From the NCBI RefSeq assembly GCF_030286555.1, contig NZ_JASVWF010000001.1, forward strand, positions 1,539,279-1,603,278: DNA of 64,000 nucleotides, written 5' to 3'. Shown here in pieces: positions 23,484-31,986 of the stretch. Source of the DNA: Actinomycetospora termitidis. GTDB taxonomy: Bacteria; Actinomycetota; Actinomycetes; Mycobacteriales; Pseudonocardiaceae. A program made the translations under genes and the position numbers. The notes beneath the pieces were generated by a model. The model did not search any database. It saw only the letters and a program-made list of their open reading frames with translations, and was not told the origin of the DNA. Position 1 is the first letter of the stretch. Each line of letters starts with the position of its first letter.

Positions 23484-23939
23484 GTGGAGGTCCTGACCGG
23501 GGCGGAGGGGGTGCGCGCGGCGATCGGGCGCGACCTGGGGCCGGGGGAGTGGTTCGAGGTCGACCAGGCGCGCGTCGACGGCTTCGCGGACGACACCGAG
23601 GACCACCAGTGGATCCACGTCGACCCCGAGAAGGCGGTGTCCAGCCCCTTCGGCGGCACCATCGCCCACGGCTTCCTGACGCTGTCGCTGCTGCCGCACC
23701 TGGCGAACTCCGCCCGCCGCCTCGACGGGGTGCGGATGGGCGTGAACTACGGGCTGAACAAGGTGCGCTTCCCCTCCCCGGTGCGCGTCGGCAGCCGGGT
23801 GCGGGCGACCGTGACGATCACCGAGGCGGAGGACCTGCCCGACAACGGGGTGCAGGTCGTCTCGAAGGTCACCGTGGAGATCGAGGGCCTGCCCAAGCCC
23901 GCCTGCATCGCCGAGTGGGTCACGCGCGCGTACTTCTGA
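23484..23939 (+). CDS. MaoC-like (R)-enoyl-CoA hydratase/dehydratase
   Basis: A 151-residue single hot-dog protein of the MaoC/NodN group. The catalytic region FADDTEDHQWIHVDPEKA (Asp and His) and SPFGGTIAHGFLTLSLLP are typical. Members hydrate trans-2-enoyl-CoA or enoyl thioesters. GTG start with GAGGAGGAG upstream and a TAGGGT -10 box at about 23446. Its stop overlaps the next ATG (TGATG), so it is co-translated with the flavin monooxygenase. Confidence 0.88.
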   Translation: MEVLTGAEGVRAAIGRDLGPGEWFEVDQARVDGFADDTEDHQWIHVDPEKAVSSPFGGTIAHGFLTLSLLPHLANSARRLDGVRMGVNYGLNKVRFPSPVRVGSRVRATVTITEAEDLPDNGVQVVSKVTVEIEGLPKPACIAEWVTRAYF

Positions 23940-25246
23940 TGTCGCGGATCCACCTGAACGCCTTCGCCATGATGTGCGCGGGCCACCAGTCGCCCGGGCT
24001 GTGGCGGCACCCGTCCGACGCGGGGTTCCGCTACACCGACCTGGACCACTGGACCGGCCTGGCGCGGCTGCTCGACGACGCCGGGTTCGACGCGCTGTTC
24101 CTCGCCGACGTCCTCGGGGTCTACGACGTCGCCGGCGGCTCGCGCGACGCCGCGGTGCGGGCGGGCATCCAGATCCCGCTGGGCGACCCGATGATGCCGG
24201 TGTCGGCGATGGCGGCGGCGACGGCGCACCTCGGCTTCGGCGTGACGGTCTCGACGTCCTACGAACACCCGTACGCGCTGGCCCGCCGCTTCACCACCCT
24301 CGACCACCTGACGAAGGGCCGGGTCGGCTGGAACGTCGTCACCGGCTACCTGGCGAGCGCCGCGGCCAACCTCGGGCTGGGCGACCAGCTGCCGCACGAC
24401 CAGCGCTACGAACAGGCCGACGAGTACCTCGAGGTCTGCCGGCGGCTGTGGCACGAGTCGTGGGAGGACGACGCCGTCGTCCGTTCCGGCGGGACCTACA
24501 CCGACCCGGCGAAGGTGCACGACATCGCCTTCCACGGGCGCTGGTACGACGTGCCCGGCCCGTTCCTCTGCGAGCCCTCCCCACAGCGCTCGCCGGTGAT
24601 CTTCCAGGCCGGTGCCTCACCGCGCGGGCTGGAGTTCGCGGGCCGGCACGCCGAGGCGGTGTTCGTCTCCGGGCCCTCGACGGCGGTCGTCGCCGGCCAG
24701 GTGGACCGGCTGCGCGCCGCGGTGTCCGACGCGGGCCGCGACCCCGCGTCGGTGACCGTCTTCTCGCAGCTCGCGCCGGTCGTGGCGTCGACCTCGGGCG
24801 AGGCGGACGCGCTGTACGCCGAGTACCTGGAGTCGTTCTCCCTGGAGGGCGCACTGGCGCTGTTCGCGGGGTGGACGGGCCTCGACCTCACCGGCATCGA
24901 CCCGGACGCGCCCCTGCGCTACGTCGAGTCCGACGCGGGGCGGTCCGCGCTCGCGTCGTTCACCACCGACGACCCGTCGCGCGAGTGGACCGTCGGCGAG
25001 GTCGCCCGGCACCTCGCGGTCGGCGGCCGCGGGCCGGTCGCCGTCGGGTCCGGCCCCGAGGTGGCCGAGCAGATGATCGACTGGATCGACGGGACCGGCG
25101 CCGACGGGTTCAACCTCGCCTACGCCGTCACCCCGGGCACGTTCGCCCAGGTCGCGACGCACGTCGTGCCCGAGCTGCGACGTGCCGGACGGATGCCGGC
25201 CGACCCCGTGCCCGGGACGCTGCGGGAGCGGCTCGCGCTGCGGTGA
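23939..25246 (+). CDS. Flavin-dependent monooxygenase, NtaA/SnaA/DszA family
   Basis: A 435-residue luciferase-like TIM-barrel enzyme. The N-terminus (IHLNAFAMMCAGHQSPGLWRHP) and the YEHPYALARRFTTLDHLTKGRVGWNVVTG region match the NtaA (nitrilotriacetate), SnaA and DszA class, which use FMNH2 from a separate reductase. The start overlaps the MaoC stop. No flavin reductase gene is adjacent; the substrate is unknown. (Landmarks: NAFAMMCAGHQ, EHPYALARRF, GRVGWNVVTG.). Confidence 0.9.
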   Translation: MSRIHLNAFAMMCAGHQSPGLWRHPSDAGFRYTDLDHWTGLARLLDDAGFDALFLADVLGVYDVAGGSRDAAVRAGIQIPLGDPMMPVSAMAAATAHLGFGVTVSTSYEHPYALARRFTTLDHLTKGRVGWNVVTGYLASAAANLGLGDQLPHDQRYEQADEYLEVCRRLWHESWEDDAVVRSGGTYTDPAKVHDIAFHGRWYDVPGPFLCEPSPQRSPVIFQAGASPRGLEFAGRHAEAVFVSGPSTAVVAGQVDRLRAAVSDAGRDPASVTVFSQLAPVVASTSGEADALYAEYLESFSLEGALALFAGWTGLDLTGIDPDAPLRYVESDAGRSALASFTTDDPSREWTVGEVARHLAVGGRGPVAVGSGPEVAEQMIDWIDGTGADGFNLAYAVTPGTFAQVATHVVPELRRAGRMPADPVPGTLRERLALR

Positions 25247-25249
25247 GGA

Positions 25250-25936
25250 TCAGCCGGCCGGACGGACGACGAGGTCCGTCAGGTGGGCGTCGCGCGTCGC
25301 CGTGACCGCGGCCAGCACCGTCGCGGCCACCGACTCCGGACGCATGAACCGCGTCCCGTCGTACGTGCCGCCCTCGTACGCCACGACCTGGCGCTGCATG
25401 TCGGTGTCGGTGCGTCCGGGGTGCACCGAGCACACCCGCAGGTCCGGCTCCTCGCCGCGTAGCGCGTCGGCGAACGCCCGCAGCGCGAACTTCGAGGCGG
25501 CGTAGGCGCCCCAGCCCGGGCGGGCGGCGAGACCCGCGCCCGAGTTGACGCACACCACCGTGCCGCGGGCGGCCCGCAGCGCCGGCAGCAGCAGGCGCGT
25601 CAGCTCGGCCACGGCGACGACGTTCACCTCGAACTGCCGACGCCACGTCTCGACGTCGGACTCCGCGACCGTGGCGAGCATCCCCACGCCGGCGGAGTGC
25701 ACCAGGACGTCGAGCTCGTCGATCCGCTCGGTCGCGGCCGCCAGGGCGGTCGTGTCGGTGAGGTCCACCGGCCAGGGGAGCGCCCGGTCACCGAGTCGGG
25801 CGGCGACCGCGGAGAGCGCCGCGGCGTCCCGGCCGCCGAGCAGCAGGTCGTGGGTGGGCGCGAGGGCGGTCGCCACGGCCGCGCCGATGCCGCGCGAGGC
25901 GCCCGTGACCAGGGCGAGAGGACGCTGGGAGCTCAC
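25250..25936 (-). CDS. Short-chain dehydrogenase/reductase
   Basis: A 228-residue classical SDR with the cofactor motif TGASRGIG, NSGAG region with catalytic Ser and YAASK motif. The substrate is not predictable. A TAGGGT box ends 7 nt before the GTG start, which suggests a leaderless transcript. It converges with the flavin monooxygenase (3-bp gap). A long imperfect inverted repeat lies just upstream (25994-26080). Confidence 0.9.
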   Translation of the reverse strand: MSSQRPLALVTGASRGIGAAVATALAPTHDLLLGGRDAAALSAVAARLGDRALPWPVDLTDTTALAAATERIDELDVLVHSAGVGMLATVAESDVETWRRQFEVNVVAVAELTRLLLPALRAARGTVVCVNSGAGLAARPGWGAYAASKFALRAFADALRGEEPDLRVCSVHPGRTDTDMQRQVVAYEGGTYDGTRFMRPESVAATVLAAVTATRDAHLTDLVVRPAG

Positions 25937-25993
25937 GCCGACGACCCTAACGACGCAGCGCGCCTCCGGTTCACACCTGGATCCGGACGATCC

Positions 25994-26080
25994 ACCCCTC
26001 CGTGTGCTCCGGGGACGGATCGCGTCACGACCACGGTATCGCCCCGTTGGGCAGGGCATCTCTCCGGAGCACGGAGGGTG
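25994..26080. repeat. Long imperfect inverted repeat upstream of the SDR gene
   Basis: Left arm 25994-26015 (ACCCCTCCGTGTGCTCCGGG plus two bases) pairs with right arm 26061-26080, allowing a 2-nt bulge, around a 45-nt loop. On the minus strand, the loop encodes GDTVVVTR, the same last eight residues as the L,D-transpeptidase that ends at 26195. It may be a leader structure of the SDR gene or the remnant of a small duplication. It does not match a known riboswitch that I recognise. Confidence 0.45.
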
Positions 26081-26194
26081 ACGAGCACCGGCGTGGCGTT
26101 TCGTTCCCCAGCTGGCCCACGCCCGCTCGTCGGGGGCTGCCCCGAACGGTCCCCGGACGACCCGGCGCCTCGCCCCACGAGGCGCCGGGTCAGC

Positions 26195-26833
26195 TCACCG
26201 GGTCACGACGACCGTGTCGCCGACCGACAGCGTCCGGAAGAACCGCTTCGCGACCGCGTCGGACAGGTGGATGCACCCGGCGGACTGCCGCGACAGGCTC
26301 CCGGTGTGGAAGGCGATGCCGCCGTGGAAGAAGACCGACCACGGCATCGGCGCGTCGTCGAACTCGCTGGAGCGGTGGTCGGCGTCCTTCCACGTCACGT
26401 GGAACGTGCCCGTCGGGGTGCGCTCGCCCGGGCGGCCGCTGGTGATCGGGGCGCTCGCGACGACCTCGCCGCCCTGCACGAGCCACGCGCGCTTCGCGGA
26501 GAGGGAGACGCAGGCTCCGTCGCCGTCGATCGAGCAGGGCATCGGGTGGGCGGAGGTCGACGTCGACGTGGTCCGCGTGGCGGTTCGCGTCGTGGTCGAC
26601 CGGGCGGTGGTCGGGCGGGTCGTGGTCGGCCGGGTCGCGGTGGTCGACGGCGCCGAGCCGGCGTCCGCGAGGACCGGCACGACCGGCGGTGCGACGGCGA
26701 GCGGCGCGGCCGGCGTCGAGACCGTCGCGGGCCGCTCGAGCGACACGTCGGTCAGCGCCAGGCCCGTCGTCACCCCGAGCGTGCCCAGGGCCATGACGGC
26801 CGCACTCGCGGCTCCGAGCCTCGTCATCCGCAT
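26195..26833 (-). CDS. L,D-transpeptidase (YkuD) with Thr-rich linker
   Basis: A 212-residue exported enzyme that forms 3-3 crosslinks in peptidoglycan. It has an N-terminal membrane/signal segment (about residues 5-28), a Thr/Arg-rich linker and a YkuD domain. The catalytic motif is SAGCIHL with the upstream HTG (HTGSLSRQSAGCIHL), and TPTGTFHVTWK is the usual substrate loop. A short CSIDGDGACVSLS segment precedes the domain and matches the second transpeptidase of this window (38813-39283), so the two are paralogues. ATG at 26833 chosen ahead of the signal. Confidence 0.9.
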   Translation of the reverse strand: MRMTRLGAASAAVMALGTLGVTTGLALTDVSLERPATVSTPAAPLAVAPPVVPVLADAGSAPSTTATRPTTTRPTTARSTTTRTATRTTSTSTSAHPMPCSIDGDGACVSLSAKRAWLVQGGEVVASAPITSGRPGERTPTGTFHVTWKDADHRSSEFDDAPMPWSVFFHGGIAFHTGSLSRQSAGCIHLSDAVAKRFFRTLSVGDTVVVTR

Positions 26834-26977
26834 CGTGGCCCCCTGACCTCGTCCCGAGCGTTGTGCCCGGGACATCGCAGGACTGGGCCGAGTGCGTTAG
26901 CCGCCTACCCCGAAGGGATGATCTCGGTCGACAGAGCGAGGGTGCTGTCGGGCCGGGTCCGTCGCTAGGGTCGGGCC

Positions 26978-28240
26978 GTGGCGGATCTGGTGGTGGTGGG
27001 CGCGTCCCTGGCGGGTCTGCGGGCGGTCGAGGCCGTGCGCAACGACGGGTGGTCCGGGTCGATCGCCCTGGTCGGCTCCGAGGAGCACCTGCCCTACGAC
27101 CGGCCGCCGCTGTCGAAGGAACACCTCGCCGACGACGAGCCGGGCGACCTCACCTACCGCGAGCGCGAGAAGCTGGCCGAGCTCGACGTGGAGCTGGTCC
27201 TGGGCGCCCCGGCGGAGGCGCTGGACCTCGAGGGCCGCACGCTCACCGTCGGCGGGCGCGACCTCTCGTGGTCCGGACTGGTCGTCGCCACCGGCGCCCA
27301 CGCGAGGACGTTGCCCGCCTCGGTGTGCGACCCGGACCTCCGCGGTGTGGTCACGCTGCGGACCCTGGACGACTCGCGGCACCTGCGGGACCTGCTGCGC
27401 GACGGGACCCCGCGCGTGACCGTGATCGGCGCCGGGTTCATCGGCTCCGAGATCGCCGCGGTCGCGCGCAAGCGGGACCTCGAGGTGACGATCGTCGAGG
27501 CGCTCCCGGTGCCGCTGGTGCGCGGGGTCGGCGAGCGGATGGGTCGCGCGCTGACGGCGATCCACGAGCGGCAGGGCACGACCGTGCGCACCGGGGTCTC
27601 GGTGGAGAAGGTCACCGGGAACGGGCGCGTCGAGTCGGTCGTCCTCGCCGACGGCACGGAGATCCCCACGGACGTCCTCGTCGTCGGCATCGGCGCGGCC
27701 CCGAACACCGGGTGGCTCGAGTCGTCCGGGCTCACGATCTCCGACGGCGTGGTCGCGGACGCGACGCTGCGCGCCGCCCCCGGCGTCTACACCGCCGGCG
27801 ACGTGGCGCGCTGGCCGAATGCCCTGTTCGACGACGTCCTGACGTCGCCGATGCGTCTGGAGCACTGGACCTCGGCCTCCGAGCAGGGCGCCCTCGCGGC
27901 ACGCAACGCCGTCGACCCGTCGTCCGCGAAGGAGTACACGACCGTCCCGTACTTCTGGTCGGACTGGTACGACAGCCGTATCCAGTTCGTCGGCGTCTCC
28001 CGCGCCGACGAGGGCCGCCCCGAGGTGGAGACCGAGATCGTCATGGGCTCCGAGGACGACGGCGCCTTCGTCGCGCTCTACCGCAGCGGTGACCGCCTCG
28101 TCGGGGCGCTCGCGGTCGACAAGCGCGCCGAGGTCATGCAGTACCGCCGGCTGATCCTGAACCGGGCGAGCTGGGAGGACGGGCTGGCGAAGGCCGAGGA
28201 GCGCCGGGAGCGGGCGGCCAAGAAGGCCGCCGCGTCGTGA
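26978..28240 (+). CDS. FAD-dependent ferredoxin-reductase-type oxidoreductase
   Basis: A 420-residue protein of the aromatic-dioxygenase/P450 ferredoxin reductase class. It has the FAD-binding GASLAG near the N-terminus, YDRPPLSKEHL, a central NAD motif GAGFIGSEIAAVARK, the TAGDVAR motif and a reductase C-terminal domain. It would pass electrons from NAD(P)H to a small ferredoxin. No ferredoxin or oxygenase gene is adjacent. A TAGGGT box ends 6 nt before the GTG start, which points to a leaderless mRNA. It overlaps the next gene by 4 bp (GTGA). Confidence 0.9.
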   Translation: MADLVVVGASLAGLRAVEAVRNDGWSGSIALVGSEEHLPYDRPPLSKEHLADDEPGDLTYREREKLAELDVELVLGAPAEALDLEGRTLTVGGRDLSWSGLVVATGAHARTLPASVCDPDLRGVVTLRTLDDSRHLRDLLRDGTPRVTVIGAGFIGSEIAAVARKRDLEVTIVEALPVPLVRGVGERMGRALTAIHERQGTTVRTGVSVEKVTGNGRVESVVLADGTEIPTDVLVVGIGAAPNTGWLESSGLTISDGVVADATLRAAPGVYTAGDVARWPNALFDDVLTSPMRLEHWTSASEQGALAARNAVDPSSAKEYTTVPYFWSDWYDSRIQFVGVSRADEGRPEVETEIVMGSEDDGAFVALYRSGDRLVGALAVDKRAEVMQYRRLILNRASWEDGLAKAEERRERAAKKAAAS

Positions 28241-28860
28241 GGACGCCGGGCGTCGACCACCTGGTCGTCGCCACCTCCGCGCTCGAGACCGGCGTCCCGT
28301 CCCTGACCGACCGGCTCGGCGTGGGTCCCTCGGGGCCGGGCCGACACGAGCGCTTCGGCACCCACAATGCGCTGTGGAACCTGGACGACGGCGCCTACCT
28401 CGAGCTGATCGCGATCGACCCGGAGGCCGCCGCGCCCGGCCGCCCGCGGTGGTTCGGGCTCGACCGGTTCGCGGGCCCGACGCGCCTCGTCCACTGGGTC
28501 CTGCGCCGTGCCGACCTGCGCGCCCCGTTCGTGCCCGAGCACGGGGCGACGTCGCGCCTGGCCCGCGACGACCTCCGCTGGTCGCTCACCACACCCGTGG
28601 ACGGTTCGTTCCCGGTCGACGGCTCCGGCGTCTGGCCGTCGCTGATCGCCTGGGACGGCGCGCACCCCTCGTCGGGACTCGGCCACGACGGGCTCGCGCT
28701 CCGTCGCCTCGTGCTCTCGACGCCGTCGGCCGACGCCCTGCGCGCCCGGTTGGTCGAGGCCGGGCTGACCGGGCACCTCGGCAGCCGCGTGACCGTGACG
28801 CCGGGACCGGTGGGGCTGCGGGCGGAACTGTCGACGCCGGGTGGTCCGGTCGTCCTCTGA
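28237..28860 (+). CDS. Glyoxalase-like (VOC, Glyoxalase_3-type) protein
   Basis: A 207-residue protein beginning TPGVDHLVVATSALETGV with YLELIAIDPEA and RLVLSTPSADALRARL, the pattern of the glyoxalase-like domain family (two VOC modules in one chain). It is co-translated with the ferredoxin reductase. No substrate is known. The second 48-bp repeat array starts 13 bp after its stop codon. Confidence 0.8.
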   Translation: MRTPGVDHLVVATSALETGVPSLTDRLGVGPSGPGRHERFGTHNALWNLDDGAYLELIAIDPEAAAPGRPRWFGLDRFAGPTRLVHWVLRRADLRAPFVPEHGATSRLARDDLRWSLTTPVDGSFPVDGSGVWPSLIAWDGAHPSSGLGHDGLALRRLVLSTPSADALRARLVEAGLTGHLGSRVTVTPGPVGLRAELSTPGGPVVL

Positions 28861-28872
28861 GCCGCGAAGCGC

Positions 28873-29468
28873 GTTGCGTGCCGCACACGGCTGGAGGGTG
28901 AAGCGTCGGGCCGCGGGGGCGTTGCGTGCCGCATACGGACGACGGGCGAAGGTCGGCCCGGATCGGCGTTGCGCGCCGCATACGGACGACGGGCGAAGCG
29001 TCGGGCCGTGGAGGCGTTGCGCGCTGCACACGACTGGAGGGTGAAGCGTCGGGCCGCGGGGCGTTGCGTGCCGCATACGGACGACGGGCGAAGGGTCGGC
29101 CCGGATCGGCGTTGTGCCGCACACCGTCGCGGGCACAGGGTCGGAGCCGCGGTGCGCCGCGACGTCGTGCGGGACGCAACGCGCTTGCCGGGCGGTGCGC
29201 CCTCGGTCGGCCGTGTGCGGGACGCAACGCGCTTGCCGGGTGGTGCGGCCCCGGTCGGCCGTATGCGGGACGCAACGCGCTTGCCGGGCGGTGCGCCTTC
29301 GGCCGGCCGTGTGCGGGACGCAACGCGTTCGCCGGGTGGTGCGACCTCGGCCGGCCGTGTGCGGGACGCAACGCGCTTGCCGGGCGGTGCGCCCTCGGTC
29401 GGCCGTGTGCGGGACGCAACGCGCATGCCGGGTGGTGCGACCTCAGTCGGCCGTGCGCGGGACGCACA
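28873..29468. repeat. Mirror-image tandem hairpin array 2 (between convergent genes)
   Basis: Direct cores near GTTGCGTGCCGCACACGGCT start at 28873, 28921, 28968, 29016, 29063 and a short one at 29111 (spacing 47-48). Inverted cores, mostly GGCCGTGTGCGGGACGCAAC, start at about 29163 (partial), then 29209, 29257, 29305, 29353, 29401 and 29449, exactly 48 bp apart. Direct units 1/4 and 2/5 match most closely (period about 143 bp), while inverted units alternate (period 96 bp). Each core folds as GTTGCG/CGCACAC with one bulge. Direct copies follow the VOC gene and inverted copies follow the membrane protein gene on the other strand, exactly as in array 1. Confidence 0.9.
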
Positions 29469-29479
29469 CGCCGAGCAGC

Positions 29480-29860
29480 TCAGCGGAGCAGACCGACGAC
29501 TGCCGCGCCGACGAGGCCGCCGCTGGTGAGCGTGAACGAGACGATGCTGAGCACCTGGAACCACGGCCGGGTCGCGGCACGGGGCGAGAAGGCGAGCGGG
29601 AGGAAGAGGGTCGGGTTGACCCAGGTCCCGATCACGATCGCCACGGCCAGCCACGTCGGCAGGCCCGGCACCGCGAGCCCGACCGCGATCAGGATGATCC
29701 CCATGATGACGTAGTCGAGGTGCGCCTGGAGGATGCGCCGCGGCTTGCGGACGCCCGCCCGCTCCACCAGCTTCGGCGTGATCATCGTGGCCGCCACCGC
29801 CCACCCGAGCACCGCGCCGAACGCCAGCTCCACGAGACCGATCCGCGTCAGTGCGTCCAC
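29480..29860 (-). CDS. Four-TM membrane protein, hydroxylaminobenzene-mutase/styrene-oxide-isomerase-like
   Basis: A 126-residue protein with four hydrophobic segments. The segment RRILQAHLDYVIMGIILIAVG, and the later WVNPTLFLPLAFSP, resemble the conserved His-containing helix of the HabA/styrene oxide isomerase-like fold. (Landmarks: LQAHLDYVIMG, NPTLFLPL.) Those proteins are heme or isomerase membrane proteins, but many distant members have no known activity. The 3' end borders array 2. Confidence 0.55.
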   Translation of the reverse strand: MDALTRIGLVELAFGAVLGWAVAATMITPKLVERAGVRKPRRILQAHLDYVIMGIILIAVGLAVPGLPTWLAVAIVIGTWVNPTLFLPLAFSPRAATRPWFQVLSIVSFTLTSGGLVGAAVVGLLR

Positions 29861-29880
29861 GGCGGTGATCCTGACCTAGG

Positions 29881-30774
29881 TCAGACCATTCCGTCGAGCA
29901 GTGCCGTCAGACCGGTCCGGAACACCCGGTCGAGGTCGTAGGCGTACGGCCCGGCCCGGCGGATCGCGGGCCCGGCGAGGCGCGACATGCCCCGCGCCGT
30001 CGCCGGATCGTGGTCGATCCACCAGTCGGCGTCGACCCCGGTGTCGGCCTCCGCGTCCCGTTCGGCGGCGAGCGTCATGGCCATCCCGCGGACGTACCCG
30101 ACGAGGACCATGTAGAGGTCGAAGCGGCGCTCGGCGTCGGCGACCACGCTCTCGAGCGCGGTCAGGTCCCACTCCGCGATCGCGAGCAGCGCCGGCACCG
30201 GCTGGGGCCGGTGCAGCGAGATCGCCCGCGCCGCCCAGGGATGCCGCGAGTACACCGCCCACTGCCGGTGGGCGGAGACCTCGAGTCGCGCGCGCCACCC
30301 GGCGTCCACCGCGACGGACGGCCAGGGCTCGGCGTCGAACACCTCCTCGAGCATGGCCATGACCAGCTCGTCCTTGCCGCGCACGAGCCCGTGCGCACTC
30401 ATCGTCGGCACCCCCAGCTCAGCGGCGAGGCGCCGCATGGAGACACCCGCGAGCCCGTCCGCGTCGGCGATCTCCACCGCCAGCGCCACGACGTCCGCGC
30501 GGTACGGGCCGGTCCCGCGCGGTCGGACCCGGCGTCGGGACGGGGTCCGCGACGCGACCACCGTCCCGACCCGCGGCACGGACTCGACGAGGCCCTCCTC
30601 GCGCAGCAGCGCGAGGGCGCGCGAGGCGGTCGCGGAGGCCACGCCGAAGTCGGACACGATCGCGCGGACCGACGGGAGCCGGTCGCCGGGCGCCAGGTCG
30701 TCGACGCGGGCCCGCAGCGCGGCGGCCACACGCCGGTACGGCGGCTCGTCGCTGTCCCCGCTGTCCTGCGACAC
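29881..30774 (-). CDS. GntR-TetR two-domain transcriptional regulator
   Basis: A 297-residue protein with two DNA-binding domains: a GntR winged helix (about residues 12-75, DRLPSVRAIVSDFGVASATASRAL as landmark SVRAIVSDFGVASATAS) and a TetR HTH (LAAELGVPTMSAHGLVRGKDELV) followed by a TetR C-terminal region (RMGMA-like helices, WPAW absent). Such GntR/TetR fusions are known in actinobacteria. It is divergent from the FAD monooxygenase gene 75 bp away, so it probably controls it. Start GTG at 30774. Confidence 0.82.
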   Translation of the reverse strand: MSQDSGDSDEPPYRRVAAALRARVDDLAPGDRLPSVRAIVSDFGVASATASRALALLREEGLVESVPRVGTVVASRTPSRRRVRPRGTGPYRADVVALAVEIADADGLAGVSMRRLAAELGVPTMSAHGLVRGKDELVMAMLEEVFDAEPWPSVAVDAGWRARLEVSAHRQWAVYSRHPWAARAISLHRPQPVPALLAIAEWDLTALESVVADAERRFDLYMVLVGYVRGMAMTLAAERDAEADTGVDADWWIDHDPATARGMSRLAGPAIRRAGPYAYDLDRVFRTGLTALLDGMV

Positions 30775-30849
30775 GCTGGTGCTCCTCCCCGTCGGACGGG
30801 CACGGTCGCCGTCGTTCGTACACCGTCCGAGAGCACACCGGGAGTCCCC

Positions 30850-31980
30850 GTGCACGTCCTCGTCTCCGGCGCCGGCATCGCCGGTTCGACCCTCGCCCAC
30901 TTCCTGACGCGCGCCGGGCACCGCGTGACCCTCGTCGAGGCCGCCGCCGCCCCGCGGCCGGGCGGGCAGGCGGTCGACGTCCGCGGTCCCGCGCTCGAGG
31001 TCGTGGACCGCATGGGCGTCGGCGCCGAGCTCCGCGCCGCGGCCACCGACATGCGCGGGATGTCCGTCGTGGCCCCCGACGGCACGGAGCTGGTGAGCAC
31101 GACGACCACGACCCTCACGGGCGGCCCCCTGGACTCACCCGACGTCGAGATCCTCCGCGACGACCTCACGAACCTGCTCGCCGGCTCGGTCACCGACGCG
31201 GAGTGGGTGTTCGGGGACCGGGTGGTCGGGATCGACGACGACCGCGTCCGGCTCGCGAGCGGGCGGACCGAGCAGGTCGACGTCGTCGTCGGGGCCGACG
31301 GCCTGCACTCCGGGGTGCGCCGCCTCGTGCTCCCCGACGCCGAGCTGCGCCCGCTGGGCTCGCAGCTCGCCGTCTTCACGATGCCCAACGTCTTCGGTCT
31401 CGACCGCTGGCAGGTGTTCTGCCGCTACCCGGACGCGATGGCGGGTGTCTACACGGCGCGCGACAACGCGGAGGTGCGGGTCAACCTGGGGTTCGAGGAC
31501 GACGAGGTCGACGACCACCGTGACCTCGACGCGCAGCGCCGGCGGGTCGCCGCGGCCTTCGCCGGGAGGGAGTGGTGGATCCCGCGGATGCTCGAGGGGA
31601 TGGGCGCGGCGCCAGACTTCTACCTCGCGCCGATGACGCAGGTGGTGCTGCCGCGGTGGTCCGCGGGGCGCACGGTCCTGCTCGGCGACGCCGCCTGGTG
31701 CACCACGCCGCTGTCGGGCCAGGGCACCACGCTCGCGCTGATCGGGGCGTACCTGCTCGCGCACGAGCTCGGGGCGCGCCCGGTCCCGGAGGCGTTCGCC
31801 GCGTGGGAGGAGCGGCTGCGCCCGGTCGTCGAGGCCGACCAGCGCCTGGCGGTGGAGAACGCCGAGCGGGTCGCGGCGATGGCCGAGGACCTGGCGTCGG
31901 GCGACGCGGTCGCGGCGATCGGCGGGGGCGACGAGCACTGGTCGGCGACGAGCGCGGCGACCTCGCTCGAGCTGCCGTGA
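30850..31980 (+). CDS. FAD-dependent aromatic-type monooxygenase (PHBH fold)
   Basis: A 376-residue group A flavoprotein hydroxylase. It has the dinucleotide motif GAGIAGSTLAHFL, the DG motif GADGLHSGVRR and the GD motif LLGDAAWCTTPLSGQGTTLAL. Relatives include TetX-like tetracycline-modifying enzymes and phenol or antibiotic hydroxylases; the substrate is not predictable. The GTG start has GGGAG upstream. A dual-domain regulator is divergently transcribed next to it. Confidence 0.9.
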   Translation: MHVLVSGAGIAGSTLAHFLTRAGHRVTLVEAAAAPRPGGQAVDVRGPALEVVDRMGVGAELRAAATDMRGMSVVAPDGTELVSTTTTTLTGGPLDSPDVEILRDDLTNLLAGSVTDAEWVFGDRVVGIDDDRVRLASGRTEQVDVVVGADGLHSGVRRLVLPDAELRPLGSQLAVFTMPNVFGLDRWQVFCRYPDAMAGVYTARDNAEVRVNLGFEDDEVDDHRDLDAQRRRVAAAFAGREWWIPRMLEGMGAAPDFYLAPMTQVVLPRWSAGRTVLLGDAAWCTTPLSGQGTTLALIGAYLLAHELGARPVPEAFAAWEERLRPVVEADQRLAVENAERVAAMAEDLASGDAVAAIGGGDEHWSATSAATSLELP

Positions 31981-31986
31981 TGCCGG

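Noticed and set aside
25981..26110. c-di-AMP (ydaO) riboswitch near the L,D-transpeptidase gene
   Set aside because: The conserved ydaO motifs are absent, and the structure lies downstream of the transpeptidase gene rather than upstream of it.
28969..29529. Frame through array 2 that gives 16-residue repeats such as VRDATRLPGGAPSVGR
   Set aside because: The 48-bp period is divisible by three, so frames stay open by geometry. The other half of the array, array 1 with 45-48 bp spacing, and both strands give equally repetitive readings. No ribosome site or signal supports translation.
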